This document shows positions 30,499-41,285 of a stretch of DNA of 64,000 nucleotides, piece by piece; position 1 is the stretch's first letter, and every line of letters begins with the position of its first letter. A program made the position numbers and the translations under genes. A model generated the notes under the pieces. It saw only the letters and a program-made list of their open reading frames with translations. It made no database searches and was not told the DNA's origin. The stretch covers positions 25,770,118-25,834,117 of the forward strand of contig OX442314.1 of assembly GCA_949358305.1 (NCBI GenBank), written 5' to 3'. This DNA comes from Strigamia acuminata. Taxonomy: Eukaryota; Arthropoda; Chilopoda; Geophilomorpha; Linotaeniidae.

Positions 30499-32336
30499 GA
30501 TTGCCTGTCAGACATGAACCATTTATCCGTTGGGGTTTTTCTCCACAAAGCATTCTTCGGGAGCTTTGGCTCTGAAGGCGCTTCTTTAGCGGCTGGAAAA
30601 ATGACAACGTCCTTGGGACATGTGTGCTGTGTATCCGTTCTAGGTGTTGGCGTGGTAGTCGCATTCATGACGTGGACATCAGACCTTTGTGCTGCCGCTG
30701 ATGCAGACTCCTTTGGCGGGTCCTTGTTTGATTCCTCGCTGTTGGGATCTTCTGGATCAATTGCACAAGTCGACATGTCCTCGAGCAACGCTGTAAATAC
30801 TTTGTTGAATCGTGAAAAACGACCAGACCTGGACGAAGTAGATTGTTGATTTAACTTCTCCTCCTCCGTTCTGGTACGTGTGGCAGGACCCACTCCTGCG
30901 GGTAAAGGCATCTCTTGGTCCGAAACTCCGCACTGTTTGTACTCAAAAGTCCGCAACGAATCCAACTGAAGGCGATTATCGACGTCGTTGCCCATTTTGA
31001 CTGCGTCGTCGATCGTCCTGATGCACCAAGAGCGCATTAATTGTACGACCTGAGTTTGCATCATGCCCTGAACTCGTTCCCACTGCAAGCCCTTGTCCTT
31101 GTATCCAGCAATGTTTAAATAATGAATCATCTCGCTGAGGAATGACATAGTTGATTCCCCTGGCTTTTGTTTGCGCTGAGACAACTTAACATTAGCTAAA
31201 GCTGAATTAATGGAAAATACCTGCCTGAAAATTAATTCAAAGTCCTCCCAATTGTTTGGTTTTGGAGTTAGAGCCATCCACCAACGTTGCGCTCGATTTC
31301 GAAGCGCGAGAACCACGTATACTTTCAAATATATTCCTTCCGGTGCTCCCATGGTAAACATGTGCGCATATAGCTTACCTAGGAACAAGTCCACTGTGTC
31401 GAAAGTAGCTTCATCCGGGTCAAAGTATGGAATTTTTTCAACTTTAAGTTTATACCTTCCAACCTGAGCGGCTTGACGCTGATCCTCCGACTCCAACGAG
31501 AGTTGAGATCTTGTGTGAGGGTGCTGTCTTGAGGCGCTGAGTGGTATGCCTTGACTACCTCTTTGAGCGGAATCCGGGTCAGGATTTGTTGGTGGGTCCC
31601 GTGGAACATTGAAAGTCGTGTCTCCCTGTTGTGAATGTTGTTGGCGTCGTCTCGGAGAATAAGAGCCAGTGCGTCGTGGTCCCGACGCACGTCCAGTATC
31701 TCCAAAAGAAAAATCGGCTCCCCGAGCGCCTTCTCGACCACGACGTGTAGCCCCTGAACCTGCTTCTGGTGCTGGTGGTTCAGGTTGAGTTCGCTCGTTG
31801 TGCGAATGGATAAACTCCTCCACTCTGTCGTTCAGCTCGCGCCTAATCTGCCTCATTGATTCGAGCAACTCCTGGCGAAGTTCGTGTTGTAACTCCCTTC
31901 TATCCTCTCGTAATACTCTCATCAATGCTTCCATCGACAATGCAGGTGGATTCCTTCGATGTTGTTGTGGTTCCGGTTGCATAAACGTAGGTTGGTAAGG
32001 AGGCGGCGGTCCTCGTTGAATTTCTTCTCGAACCGCCCGCATCCCGTCCACAACTCGTCTTCTCTCCATGAGTGAGTCCTGCAAATGGCGTCTATTTTCC
32101 TCCCATTGTTCTCGTGCCGCAGCCGCTTCCTGTTCATGTTGGAGTTGATCCGCCTCCATTTGGGCGTATGTCCTCCAAGGATTGGAAAATGGTACGTCTG
32201 TAGAAATTGGTTGTACTAGTAGATCTTGCTGTTGGTCTGACTCATGGATAGGTGAGTCTGGAAGTGGCGTAGTATGCGCTATTTCGGCGTCTACGTCCGA
32301 AACACTGGACTCTGACAGAGCGTCGCGTGAAGCCAT
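30420..32336 (-). CDS. gag: Gag of element 2
   Basis: 638 residues. The first 130 are acidic, Gln-rich and coiled-coil-like (QLQHEQEAAAAREQWEENRR). A Glu/Arg-rich helix follows (LREDRRELQHELRQELLE). A capsid-type retrotransposon Gag domain lies at about 300-420 (LALRNRAQRWWMAL, then KPGESTMSFLSEMI). The C-terminus has one CPVCGKEW cysteine pair rather than a full CCHC knuckle, which is unusual. The first ATG is 150 nt inside the primer site. It is followed by the overlapping pro frame. Confidence 0.88.
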   Translation of the reverse strand: MASRDALSESSVSDVDAEIAHTTPLPDSPIHESDQQQDLLVQPISTDVPFSNPWRTYAQMEADQLQHEQEAAAAREQWEENRRHLQDSLMERRRVVDGMRAVREEIQRGPPPPYQPTFMQPEPQQHRRNPPALSMEALMRVLREDRRELQHELRQELLESMRQIRRELNDRVEEFIHSHNERTQPEPPAPEAGSGATRRGREGARGADFSFGDTGRASGPRRTGSYSPRRRQQHSQQGDTTFNVPRDPPTNPDPDSAQRGSQGIPLSASRQHPHTRSQLSLESEDQRQAAQVGRYKLKVEKIPYFDPDEATFDTVDLFLGKLYAHMFTMGAPEGIYLKVYVVLALRNRAQRWWMALTPKPNNWEDFELIFRQVFSINSALANVKLSQRKQKPGESTMSFLSEMIHYLNIAGYKDKGLQWERVQGMMQTQVVQLMRSWCIRTIDDAVKMGNDVDNRLQLDSLRTFEYKQCGVSDQEMPLPAGVGPATRTRTEEEKLNQQSTSSRSGRFSRFNKVFTALLEDMSTCAIDPEDPNSEESNKDPPKESASAAAQRSDVHVMNATTTPTPRTDTQHTCPKDVVIFPAAKEAPSEPKLPKNALWRKTPTDKWFMSDRQSWRPVCPVCGKEWIRQSGNASGLLKA

Positions 32337-32464
32337 GTTGAAATAATAATATGTGTGCCGGCAAAAACAAGTAATTAATTAAATAAATATAACGACCTAT
32401 ACTTGCGTAGTCTTCACTGAAGAAAATGGTGATTTGTGTTCTCTTAGAACACGTTTCGAGTTGA

Positions 32465-32482
32465 ATCCTGTCTAGCTCGCCA
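32465..32482 (-). promoter_or_regulatory. Primer binding site of element 2
   Basis: The plus strand reads AATCCTGTCTAGCTCGCCA, shaped like a tRNA T-arm/acceptor 3' end with CCA, four bases from the LTR end at 32487. The isoacceptor is uncertain; the layout resembles tRNA-Ser types but with several mismatches to the sequences I remember. Confidence 0.6.
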
Positions 32483-32486
32483 AGAT

Positions 32487-33528
32487 TGTCACGTCGTAGT
32501 CGACTTTTTAACAATGGTTTCGGAAATTTGAGAATTTCCAGGGATTGTGATAACCAGAAAATTTAGGTTCGCAGGCGCTGCAACTCTTAAAACTTTGCCG
32601 GGGGTGGTAGCTAGGTTAAGACAGCGTCTATTCGTGAAATCTGTATTTTATGGGTGCAGGATTCAATTCGGGCGCCGTACAAAATGGCGAACGTTGATAC
32701 TTTGAATTTAAGACCAAAATATCGCTCTTCACTAGGGAAAATGTCGTCATATGCTAGGCGTACTTACGAAGAGTATGTTTCTTCTCCTGGACACGCGCAA
32801 ACGTTGGGTGAACGCGCAAACAGGTACCAAACCGCAGACAACGTCGTCGAACCGTCGATAATGAAATGAATACGCAATTGAGACGAGTATGAGTTCAAAA
32901 TGTCTAGGCTGAGGAGGAAGTCACAGTCGTGGCATAAAATGTATTGACGAATTAAGACCGTCGAATACGCCGTTTTTCCAGTAATTTGTACGCAAATAAT
33001 GGGCAAATAATAAATGTTGTGGTTAGATAGCCAACCATGAGAATTCGGGCTGCAATATGGCCGTATGCGTTGAGACGCAACATAAATCGCACTTGGAAAT
33101 CTTCCAGTTGAGACAGAAGATGTTGACTAGTCGAAGGCGAAAATTATTCTCTCTGTCAAAAATGTCTTGACAGAACAAGTCACCTCTGATCACATGTCAA
33201 AGGCCAAGCCAATTCCCAATGGGGACCGAGCAGAAAACAGGCGATCAGGGGTGAAATATGCAAATTTAGAGCGCGATTATATCAACTTATTGCAGAATTC
33301 TCATGAATTGTCTGGATGGGGTGATTAAAACCAGGCCAAATTAAAGATAAATATCAAAAACAAGGAAAATAAAATAAAATAAAATAATAAATTTAGATTT
33401 GGGAAAAATAAAATAATTTAGGGAAACTAGAACAATTTCTCAATAAGATTGGGGAAAATTTAAAGGAAAGGCGCAAAATGCGCGTAAAATTTTGAAAATT
33501 ATTACTGTCTAAAGTCAGGACCGTGACA
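32487..33528 (-). repeat. 5' LTR of element 2
   Basis: 1042 bp, same ends as 20581-21622 and about 99.6 percent identical by eye. Followed at 33529-33532 by the target copy AACT. It should hold the element's promoter, though no TATA box is obvious. Confidence 0.95.
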
Positions 33529-33639
33529 AACTCACATGTGAACATGTTTTTAAATTGTTTTTTTTAATTTTTCACCATTCTTATTCAAACCATAAATTTT
33601 GGTATTTTTCTAACTAAGATTGATAATAAATATTACTTA

Positions 33640-33760
33640 GATGCTTTATTAATTATTTCTTCTTTCTTATCCAATCACTCCATCTTTGAATTGATGCTGT
33701 CAATGACCTCTGGTGGCAGTTGGTCGTACTCTTTTAAAATTTCTTCCACCCTTCTACTAG
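33640..33760 (-). pseudogene. Degraded coding fragment inside the MITE
   Basis: On the minus strand, after a splice-acceptor-like TTTGCTAG, a frame reads VEEILKEYDQLPPEV and INSKME, then hits TGA where tryptophan would fit, and continues KKEEIINKASK to a second stop. The amphipathic, codon-like character suggests a captured exon piece or transposase remnant. The family is not recognised. Confidence 0.3.
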
Positions 33761-34034
33761 CAAAGCATAAAAAATTTAAATCTTACTAAAAATAATAACA
33801 TTCCAACAATGCATACTACTTTCTAATCACTTGGAGAGTATTATATGCTACATTTTGGAATTAATTACATATCAGGTGATCAAAGATGTATGTTAAAGCT
33901 TTCATATGCTGTCAATTTTCTAAAATAGAGTTAAAATTCTCACACTCAAAATTTAAACTTAAAATACACTTAAACTACAATTGTTAAAACACAAGTATTT
34001 TAATTTTTGAATGCAGCTACTATTATTTTTTCAG

Positions 34035-34465
34035 ATTTGAATTGGAGAAGATATTTACTACGGACATGTGTAGTACTACTTGTAATTTTTGTCGCTTTAA
34101 GCGTTCCGCATTTCGGCAATATATTGTCATTAATAGGCGGTTCATCAGTAACGATGCTCCCATTCATTTTCCCATCATTATTCTACTTGAGATTATGCGG
34201 TCAGAAACATACAAACTGGCCTCCAATGTAAGAAATTTATGACGACAGATAAGTGCGGTGTTTCATTAAAACTTTATGAATTATTTTCAGACCTGTGTCT
34301 TTGCACGAAAGAGTGTATTTATGGGAGTTGATCGCGATTGGTGTATTAGGGGGTATTGCGGCAACCTGGAGTGCCATTAAATCCATTGTTGAGTCATCGA
34401 CATTCACTCAGCCATGCTATGTTAATCCCAATTTACAGTGTTACCTTGACCCTAAAGATTGTTAA
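34035..34465 (+). CDS. SLC36-like transporter last two exons, copy 2
   Basis: Exons 34035-34227 and 34291-34465 with AG/GT borders as in copy 1. The middle exon reads LNWRRYLL, so the tryptophan lost in copy 1 is present, and the frame is open to TAA at 34463-34465. These exons could in principle still be spliced to 19934-20146, but the upstream exon at 16414-16871 is broken, so a full product is unlikely. Confidence 0.75.
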
Positions 34466-34756
34466 TAGCAAATTATCCATAAGGTATAAATTATTGACTT
34501 AACACAACTAATTAACGAATTTAAAATCGAATTCAGTGTACCGAGCATAAATAAATATCCAAATTACGTGAATAATTGAAAATCCTGACCTTTTTCATTG
34601 AAAAACTTGCCAACTCAGGTAAGAATCAAATATATTTATAGTCAATGCTGTGCGATGTTCACGCAGGCGCCATGTTGTTTGGATGCGGCCGGGCATCGGG
34701 CGAGACGGCGTAGTCAGATAATTCTGTTAAAGTTCGTAATGAAAATTACATCAGAG

Positions 34757-35558
34757 TGTTATGACGGTCACGTATGCTTCCCTTCGATATAACGACAATT
34801 ACACCAACAGATGGCGCTGATGTCAATAAGCAGCAAATTCGAATAGAATTTGCTACTTGATATGAATTCACATAAAACGCAACTTTTATGTGATTTCAAA
34901 GCAATAGGAACAAGTTTATCTTTATTTATGGAAAAAAGTATAGATATAAAACTATTGGTGACAACTCTTGCCAAGTTATCACCAAAACTAGGTTTAGGGA
35001 TTAACTCCCCCTTGCACCTGCTCCAAGCTCGGACCCCCGCGGATTAAGTTAAAAGACTTAATCCAAAAGTGTTCCTCGCTATCCAGTTCCTGTCCCGACC
35101 TAGCAGAGAGCTATATTGACCACCTGGACTGAATATGTGTCCTGAGTATCCCATCACCTTGACCAGTGATTGGAGGGATTCAGGGGACCACTGCTCTCAT
35201 TGAAGCAATGGTCAAGCTATTGTCCACCCCGAGTATAAACTTCCTCGCAACAGGAAGTCACTCGCTCTTGTCCTGAATATTGATACATATGAATTACTTG
35301 AGCCTTTCTACTACTTCGGTTGTCATGTTGATTGCGCAGTCAATGCCCCTTATACTGCGGGCCTATGACAACCTACATACGGCGTACACTTGACGTGGAG
35401 ATGGGTGTTATGATGCCTCCATGTCCGGGTGCCCGATGACGGCCGTGTGGCCGCGAGGAGATTGTGTCCGGCGATGGGTGATGAATACCGTCGGGCACTT
35501 TATTCAATCCACAGTGTTCCTCAATGCATGCGAGATGTAGTAAGCCACGGCTGCCGAA
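34757..35558 (+). repeat. Old LTR fragment related to the element 1 LTR, copy 2
   Basis: Second copy of 19092-19868, carried along by the tandem duplication. It differs by a few substitutions and a roughly 25-bp indel near 34847-34873. Confidence 0.7.
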
Positions 35559-36515
35559 CAGCGTGTCGAAAATACATCAACTTAGGGTTGAAATGACTAA
35601 ACTTGAAAAAGTCTAACCAAAGTAAATCCCCAACTGGTTTATGTCATAACTTACCATTATGCATAAACATGGATACTTCTACAAGAATTACCAAGACTGA
35701 AGACTAGCTACATGTAACATTTACCTCACCAGTAAATGTGTAACTAAATTGCCAACTTTATGTAAGCTGAATTATTACGAGTATTTACTGAAAAGTAATA
35801 CTCTAATAAATGCATCATTACACGTACCAGAACCACAACAGTTATGATTGTAAACTCGCAACAGTTTACTCTCATATGAAGAACCATTTGACTTATCACA
35901 ACCGATTATAAATGTCGCAAAACATTTATAAGAGGTCAATTGGTAAATGGCTCTCGCAAGCCATTTAAACCAATAACCGCCCCAAGTTTGTGGCGATGCA
36001 GATAACGTCAACCGCAAATACTCGGATACTAACCCCTTCATTATAGATTCGAACCAGGACCAAACAATCAACCGATTCAGACGACATCTTACCAGGACGA
36101 AGCCGATTGATATTATTATAGCGCCGCACAGGCAACTATATGTATAGTTTAATCGAGAATTCCTTTGGCCAATTGTCGGCATAGTTATTGTGTAACTATA
36201 TTTTATGCGAATTGATTAATATAATCACTTTACGGTGATTATATTTACATATCAATAAAGATGTTATGATTTGATAACCAAATGCCTTCTTATTTTACCC
36301 AGTTCACACCTTTAGGTTGGTAAGCCTTTTCTCAACACAGACAGATAGACTTGCTTGTTATGCTTAATTTAAGCGGAGAGCGTCATCGTCACAGTGTGAA
36401 ATCGTTTTATTAAGTTTAACAGACAGTTAAAATACCGTTTCAATTATCCCACTACGGATGACGATGCACGAAGTCACACTGTTCAGCGATGGCCGTCGAG
36501 TTGGGACAAGAAAGT
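35559..36515. other. No gene seen
   Basis: AT-rich unique sequence after the duplication. No exon with plausible borders, no repeat terminus and no RNA gene is evident. Confidence 0.4.
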
Positions 36516-36519
36516 AGTA

Positions 36520-36733
36520 ACACTACTTTTCTATTTTTTGAGTAAAAAGGCCAATTTTATCATTACACTTGGTGAATAGGCTGCTGGACATGTGACATGT
36601 GACATCATGAATAGTGAATTATGAATTGTGAATTATGAGTAGTTATGATGTCACATGTCACATGTCCAGCAGCCTATTCACCAAGTGTAATGATAAAATT
36701 GGCCTTTTTACTCAAAAAATAAAAAATTAGTGT
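36520..36733. repeat. Near-perfect foldback palindrome
   Basis: Arms 36533-36608 and 36645-36720 are perfect 76-bp inverted repeats (ATTTTTTGAGTAAAAAGG inwards to ACATCAT). Both extend outward about 14 bp more with two mismatches. The 36-bp loop holds two copies of GTGAATTATGA. It resembles a foldback MITE and has no coding capacity. A second small hairpin (CAACACACAG and complement) follows at 36737-36765. Confidence 0.85.
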
Positions 36734-36889
36734 TTCAACACACAGTAAAGAATTCTGTGTGTTGTAAACGTTTGTAACAATGTGAGAGAGAGATGCATTT
36801 AAATAAAAAAATATTGACTGTTCAGATAATAACAATACTTTTTTTTTAAATTAAACAATTGTGGATGTGGATTACACACACCTGTGGTC

Positions 36890-37250
36890 TCCATATCCTT
36901 TTCGCGGATTGGCTTCCGTGAAATCCGCATTTCGGGGGCGACTATTCTGGGGATTCCGGGTGGACCAAACTCTTCCGGAAAACGTCCGGGGTGGTGTTGG
37001 GAGTGTCAATAGACTGTTTTGTGTCAAGGTTGTCAATTTTCATGTGAGTATTGGAAGGTTCATTTCTGCACATTCTCATGTATTTTTTTTCACAGGAGCG
37101 ACAAGGAGCGATGAAGCGGGATCGAGCGAGAGTGGGTAAAATAAACTGGTTTACGTCTCCAATGCGCGTTCAAGATGGAATACGAACTCGGAATCGACTC
37201 CAACACGCGTTCGCGTGACATACGGACGCATTCACGACCCAGATCAAAAA
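36890..37250. other. Leader segment of block A
   Basis: Non-repetitive 360 bp shared with 46505-46862. It includes TTTCACAG/GAGCGACAAGG, a possible splice acceptor, followed by a short basic frame, but no complete exon can be supported. The sequence CGGATTGGCTTCCG is locally palindromic. Confidence 0.35.
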
Positions 37251-37254
37251 ATGA

Positions 37255-37795
37255 TCTCGTATTCGACTCGTTTTCGAGTCGAATGCGAGTTTTGCCCTTC
37301 TTCAACGCGAAATCGTATTCGACTCGTTTTCGAGTCGAATACGAGTTTTGCCCTTCTTCAACGAGAAATCGTATTCGACTCGTTTTCGAGTCGAGTACGA
37401 GTTTTGCCCTTCTTCAACGCGAAATCGTATTCGACTCGTTTTCGAGTCGAATACGAGTTTTGCCCTTCTTCAACGAGAAATCGTATTCGACTCGTTTTCG
37501 AGTCGAGTACGAGTTTTGCCCTTCTTCAACGCGAAATCGTATTCGACTCGTTTTCGAGTCGAATGCGAATTTTGCCCTTCTTCAACGCAAAATCGTATTC
37601 GACTCGTTTTCGAGTCGAATACGAGTTTTGCCCTTCTTCAACGAGAAATCGTATTCGACTCGTTTTCGAGTCGAGTACGAGTTTTGCCCTTCTTCAACGC
37701 GAAATCGTATTCGACTCGTTTTCGAGTCGAATACGAGTTTTGCCCTTCTTCAACGCGAAATCGTATTCGACTCGTTTTCGAGTCGAATACGAGAT
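37255..37795 (+). repeat. 56-bp hairpin repeat array, block A left
   Basis: About ten units of 56 bp. Each unit holds a perfect hairpin (CTCGTATTCGACTCG, loop TTTT, complement) and the spacer TTTTGCCCTTCTTCAACGCG. Variants change single bases (GAATACGAG, GAGTACGAG, GAATGCGAA). Since 56 is not a multiple of three and the unit lacks forward stops, all three forward frames stay open; this is not evidence of coding. Confidence 0.95.
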
Positions 37796-39209
37796 AGTCG
37801 ATGACCCGTTCCCGGACTTTGACTCGTACGACTCGTATTCGAGATGTATTCGAGATGTATTCGAATCGTATTCGAGTCGCATTCGAGATGGTCGATGATT
37901 TCCACTCGCTCGTATACGCGTTGTATACGAGCTCGTATTTTGATCGTAATCGTAAACGAATCGTTTACAAGTCGTATACGAGTTGTATACGACGTGTATA
38001 CACCTCGTATACGAACGAAGTTTGTGAAAACACAATTTCCAAATAAGACGTATGTGACTACTATGTGTTTTCATGTCGTAGTAAGTATCCGGTGGATTTT
38101 CCAAACTTCGTTCGTATACGAGGTGTATACACGTCGTATACAACTCGTATACGACTTGTAAACGATTCGTTTACGATTACGATCAAAATACGAGCTCGTA
38201 TACAACGCGTATACGAGCGAGTGGAAATCATCGACCATCTCGAATACGACTCGAATTCGATTCGTATTCGATTCGAATACGATTCGAATTCGATTCGTAA
38301 CAACTCGAATACGAATCAAAGCCCGGGAAACAAAAATCGACCATCTCGTATACGATTCGAAAACGAGTCGAATACGATTTCGCGTTGAAGAAGGGCAAAA
38401 TTCGTATTCGACTCGTTTTCGAGTCGTATTCGAATCGAATACGAATCGAATTCGAGTCGTATTCGAGATGGTCGATGATTTCCACTCGCTCGTATACGCG
38501 TTGTATACGAGCTCGTATTTTGATCGTAATCGTAAACGAATCGTTTACAAGTCGTATACGAGTTGTATACGACGTGTATACACCTCGTATACGAACGAAG
38601 TTTGTGAAAACACAATTTCCAAATAAGACGTATGTGACTACTATGTGTTTTCATGTCGTAGTAAGTATCCGGTGGATTTTCCAAACTTCGTTCGTATACG
38701 AGGTGTATACACGTCGTATACAACTCGTATACGACTTGTAAACGATTCGTTTACGATTACGATCAAAATACGAGCTCGTATACAACGCGTATACGAGCGA
38801 GTGGAAATCATCGACCATCTCGAATACGACTCGAATTCGATTCGTATTCGATTCGAATACGATTCGAATTCGATTCGTAACAACTCGAATACGAATCAAA
38901 GCCCGGGAAACAAAAATCGACCATCTCGTATACGATTCGAAAACGAGTCGAATACGATTTCGCGTTGAAGAAGGGCAAAATTCGTATTCGACTCGTTTTC
39001 GAGTCGTATTCGAATCGAATACGAATCGAATTCGAGTCGTATTCGAGATGGTCGATGATTTCCACTCGCTCGTATACGCGTTGTATACGAGCTCGTATTT
39101 TGATCGTAATCGTAAACGAATCGTTTACAAGTCGTATACGAGTTGTATACGACGTGTATACACCTCGTATACGAACGAAGTTTGTGAAAACACAATTTCC
39201 AAATAAGAC
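37796..39209. repeat. Palindromic core with 580-bp direct repeats, block A
   Basis: Inverted arms of 150 bp or more (37870-38024 and 38102-38256) made of CGTATACGAG-type words surround a 77-bp spacer. The unit then repeats directly with a period of exactly 580 bp (ATTCGAGATGGTCGATGATT at 37881, 38461 and 39041), giving about 2.3 copies. Strong cruciform potential. No gene. Confidence 0.9.
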
Positions 39210-39920
39210 GAGTCGAATACGATTTCGCGTTGAAGAAGGGCAAAACTCGTATTTGACTCGAAAACGAGTCGAATACGATTTCGCGTTGAAGAAGGGCAAA
39301 ACTCGTATTTGACTCGAAAACGAGTCGAATACGATTTCGCGTTGAAGAAGGGCAAAACTCGCATTCGACTCGAAAACGAGTCGAATACGATTTCGCGTTG
39401 AAGAAGGGCAAAACTCGTATTCGACTCGAAAACGAGTCGAATACGATTTCGCGTTGAAGAAGGGCAAAATTCGCATTCGACTCGAAAACGAGTCGAATAC
39501 GATTTCGCGTTGAAGAAGGGCAAAACTCGCATTCGACTCGAAAACGAGTCGAATACGATTTCGCGTTGAAGAAGGGCAAAACTCGCATTCGACTCGAAAA
39601 CGAGTCGAATACGATTTCGCGTTGAAGAAGGGCAAAATTCGCATTCGACTCGAAAACGAGTCGAATACGATTTCGCGTTGAAGAAGGGCAAAACTCGTAT
39701 TCGACTCTTAAACGAGTCGAATACGATTTCGCGTTGAAGAAGGGCAAAACTCGTATTCGACTCGAAAACGAGTCGAATACGATTTCGCGTTGAAGAAGGG
39801 CAAAACTCGTATTCGACTCGAAAACGAGTCGAATACGATTTCGCGTTGAAGAAGGGCAAAATTCGTACTCGACTAGAAAGCGAGTCGAATACGATTTCGC
39901 GTTGAAAAAGGGAAAAACTC
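39210..39920 (-). repeat. 56-bp hairpin repeat array, block A right (inverted)
   Basis: About twelve to thirteen units of the same 56-bp repeat in the opposite orientation to 37255-37795, so the two arrays and core form one large foldback structure. The junction at 39209 (AAATAAGACG/AGTCGAATACG) cuts the core unit off midway. Confidence 0.95.
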
Positions 39921-39932
39921 GTACGCGATTCA

Positions 39933-40548
39933 GTGAAACTAAATTTACATGTGCGCGTTGACGCGCGCGATTCGTGTGTTCTACGTGAGTAAATAGAGTG
40001 CGCGTCACATATGAATACGAAATGTCGACCATGCGTCGCCACGATGCCAGTGGACGAATTCTGCGAATTCGTGCAAACGCAGAAAGTTAAAAATATTCAA
40101 ATTTGACGCCCACGATGACACGTTCGTAGTAGACGCCTCCACAACTGCTTTTGAAAAGAATTTGATAAATGTTTGGAAATAATATTTAGGATTTTCTTTA
40201 ATCATATCAGGAAACTGAAAACAGAAATAAAGTTTATACATTGGAAATTTTTTATAATAAAATTACGTATTAAACATTATATAGCGTGAGAATGGACACT
40301 TTGATATGAAAGCGAATATTTTCGAAATTAAAACAATTATTTTCAAAGTTAAAACGACTATTTTCGAGTATTGTTAATTCAAAACGACGTGCAGCATGGG
40401 AATAAAAAAAATTAATTGAGACGCGCTTATGACACGCGCTGCACAGCCTCACGAATCCTAGAGGCATCCTTCCACAACTATACGCGTGGGCCCTGACGCG
40501 GTCGTCTAGACGAGCGCATCTGGACGCGCACATATGAATGCAGCTTTA
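39933..40548. mobile_element. MITE 1, block A
   Basis: Left end AAATTTACATGTGCGCGTTG and right end GACGCGCACATATGAATGC are diverged inverted repeats. The body is homologous to MITE 2 (TGGACGAATT, AAAATATTCAA, CTGCACAGCCTC). No transposase. Confidence 0.75.
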
Positions 40549-40846
40549 CGCGATCACATTGCGACGCAAAGTCGTCCACGACTCCAATATGCATCCGCGC
40601 GTAGTCGCGCTGCAATACGGAATGCGCTCACGACTCCAATGCACGGTTTTTGGGCGTTTTTGGGCGTTTATTAAACATTTTTTGACGTTATTACGTGTGA
40701 TCGCGCGTATATTTTGTTGACGAGAAAGAAAAAAAAAATTCCTCAAAAGCCGGACCAAGGTTTCGATACAGTACGCTAATTTATCTTTTATTTTTGCAAT
40801 GTGTGCGCGTCCAATACAAGCATAAAACTAGCGCGAGAATACCGCG

Positions 40847-41041
40847 ATGGACGACCGATCGCAACTGCTGTTCCGCATGGCGTTTGTCCATCTCCCGACC
40901 TGGAAGGAGAGAAAAATAGAACGCCAATTCGGTCTCAGTCCTGCCAACGGGACCCGACAGTCAGTGGCTAAAAAGCACACCAGACAACAGGTGATACACG
41001 AAATCAACGACAGGTGTCCCAAACTTTTCACACAATCATGA
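40847..41041 (+). CDS. Small 64-aa ORF, block A
   Basis: MDDRSQLLFRM... to a TGA, basic and soluble (KKHTRQQVIHEINDR). Not recognised. It is preserved full length in both block copies (one Leu/Pro difference). It is convergent with the coiled-coil gene, whose stop lies about 245 bp away, and is followed by AATAAA-like sequence. It could be a complete small protein or a single exon. Confidence 0.4.
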   Translation: MDDRSQLLFRMAFVHLPTWKERKIERQFGLSPANGTRQSVAKKHTRQQVIHEINDRCPKLFTQS

Positions 41042-41204
41042 TTGTTCCACAAAGCCGAACCGAACACGACAAATAATTTAACAAACAAACAGTAATAACA
41101 ACGATGTTAAACCACTTGTTTGATGATGAAATTGTACGACAACTACTATTTATTTATTTAATTAAAACATAACAACACACGAAAGAAGAAATAAAGAAAA
41201 AGAA

Positions 41205-41272
41205 AAAAATAAAATAAAATAAAATAAAATAAAATGAAATAAAATAAAATAAAATAAAATAAAATAAAAAAT
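41205..41272. repeat. (TAAAA)n simple repeat, block A
   Basis: About 68 bp of AATAA/ATAAA repeats with one AAATG interruption, in the 3' flank of the coiled-coil gene. The partner repeat in block B is longer and uninterrupted. Confidence 0.9.
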
Positions 41273-41285
41273 TCGAATGATCTGT

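Larger units (their letters stand above)
20581..33528 (-). mobile_element. Complete Gypsy retrotransposon, element 2 (12,948 bp) with two post-pol ORFs
   Basis: Two 1042-bp LTRs, a 4-bp target duplication AACT (20577-20580 and 33529-33532), a primer site and a polypurine tract define it exactly. On the minus strand the order is gag, protease, pol, ORF4, ORF5. The two LTRs differ at only about 4 positions by eye, so insertion is recent. At 12.9 kb it is long for Gypsy because 2.7 kb of extra coding sequence lies in the position where env-bearing elements keep env. The pro frame breaks at the catalytic motif, so this copy may not be fully active. Confidence 0.93.
20205..34017. mobile_element. 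TA-flanked MITE with TIR GCTGCATTCAAAAATT, split by element 2
   Basis: Both ends carry GCTGCATTCAAAAATTAAAA as an inverted repeat, flanked by TA (20203-20204 and 34018-34019). Removing element 2 and one AACT leaves about 861 bp of AT-rich sequence (20205-20580 plus 33533-34017). The intron of duplication copy 1 shows the unoccupied site. The right half contains a short degraded coding fragment on the minus strand. Confidence 0.8.
19869..35558 (+). repeat. Tandem duplication, copy 2, interrupted by 13.8 kb
   Basis: The second copy of the 18022-19868 unit. It runs 19869-20204, is broken by the nested insertion at 20205-34017, and resumes to 35558, where it ends CTGCCGAA before unrelated sequence. 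Copy 1 supplies the empty site (ATCAGTATTATT). Confidence 0.9.

Noticed and set aside
32440-32486. A tRNA gene at the primer site of element 2
   Set aside because: Only the 3' end of a tRNA-like sequence is present; there is no acceptor 5' strand, D arm or anticodon arm.
37255-37795. CRISPR-like appearance of regularly spaced palindromic repeats
   Set aside because: There are no unique spacers; the whole 56-bp unit repeats, and the context is a eukaryotic genome.
37175-40032. Many long overlapping open frames in the 56-bp arrays (peptides with VLPFFNAKSYSTR-type repeats), up to about 380 codons, also at 46787-50375
   Set aside because: The unit is 56 bp, so one frame visits all three phases; the unit simply lacks forward stops. 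Frames are open together, have no start context and change with array length.
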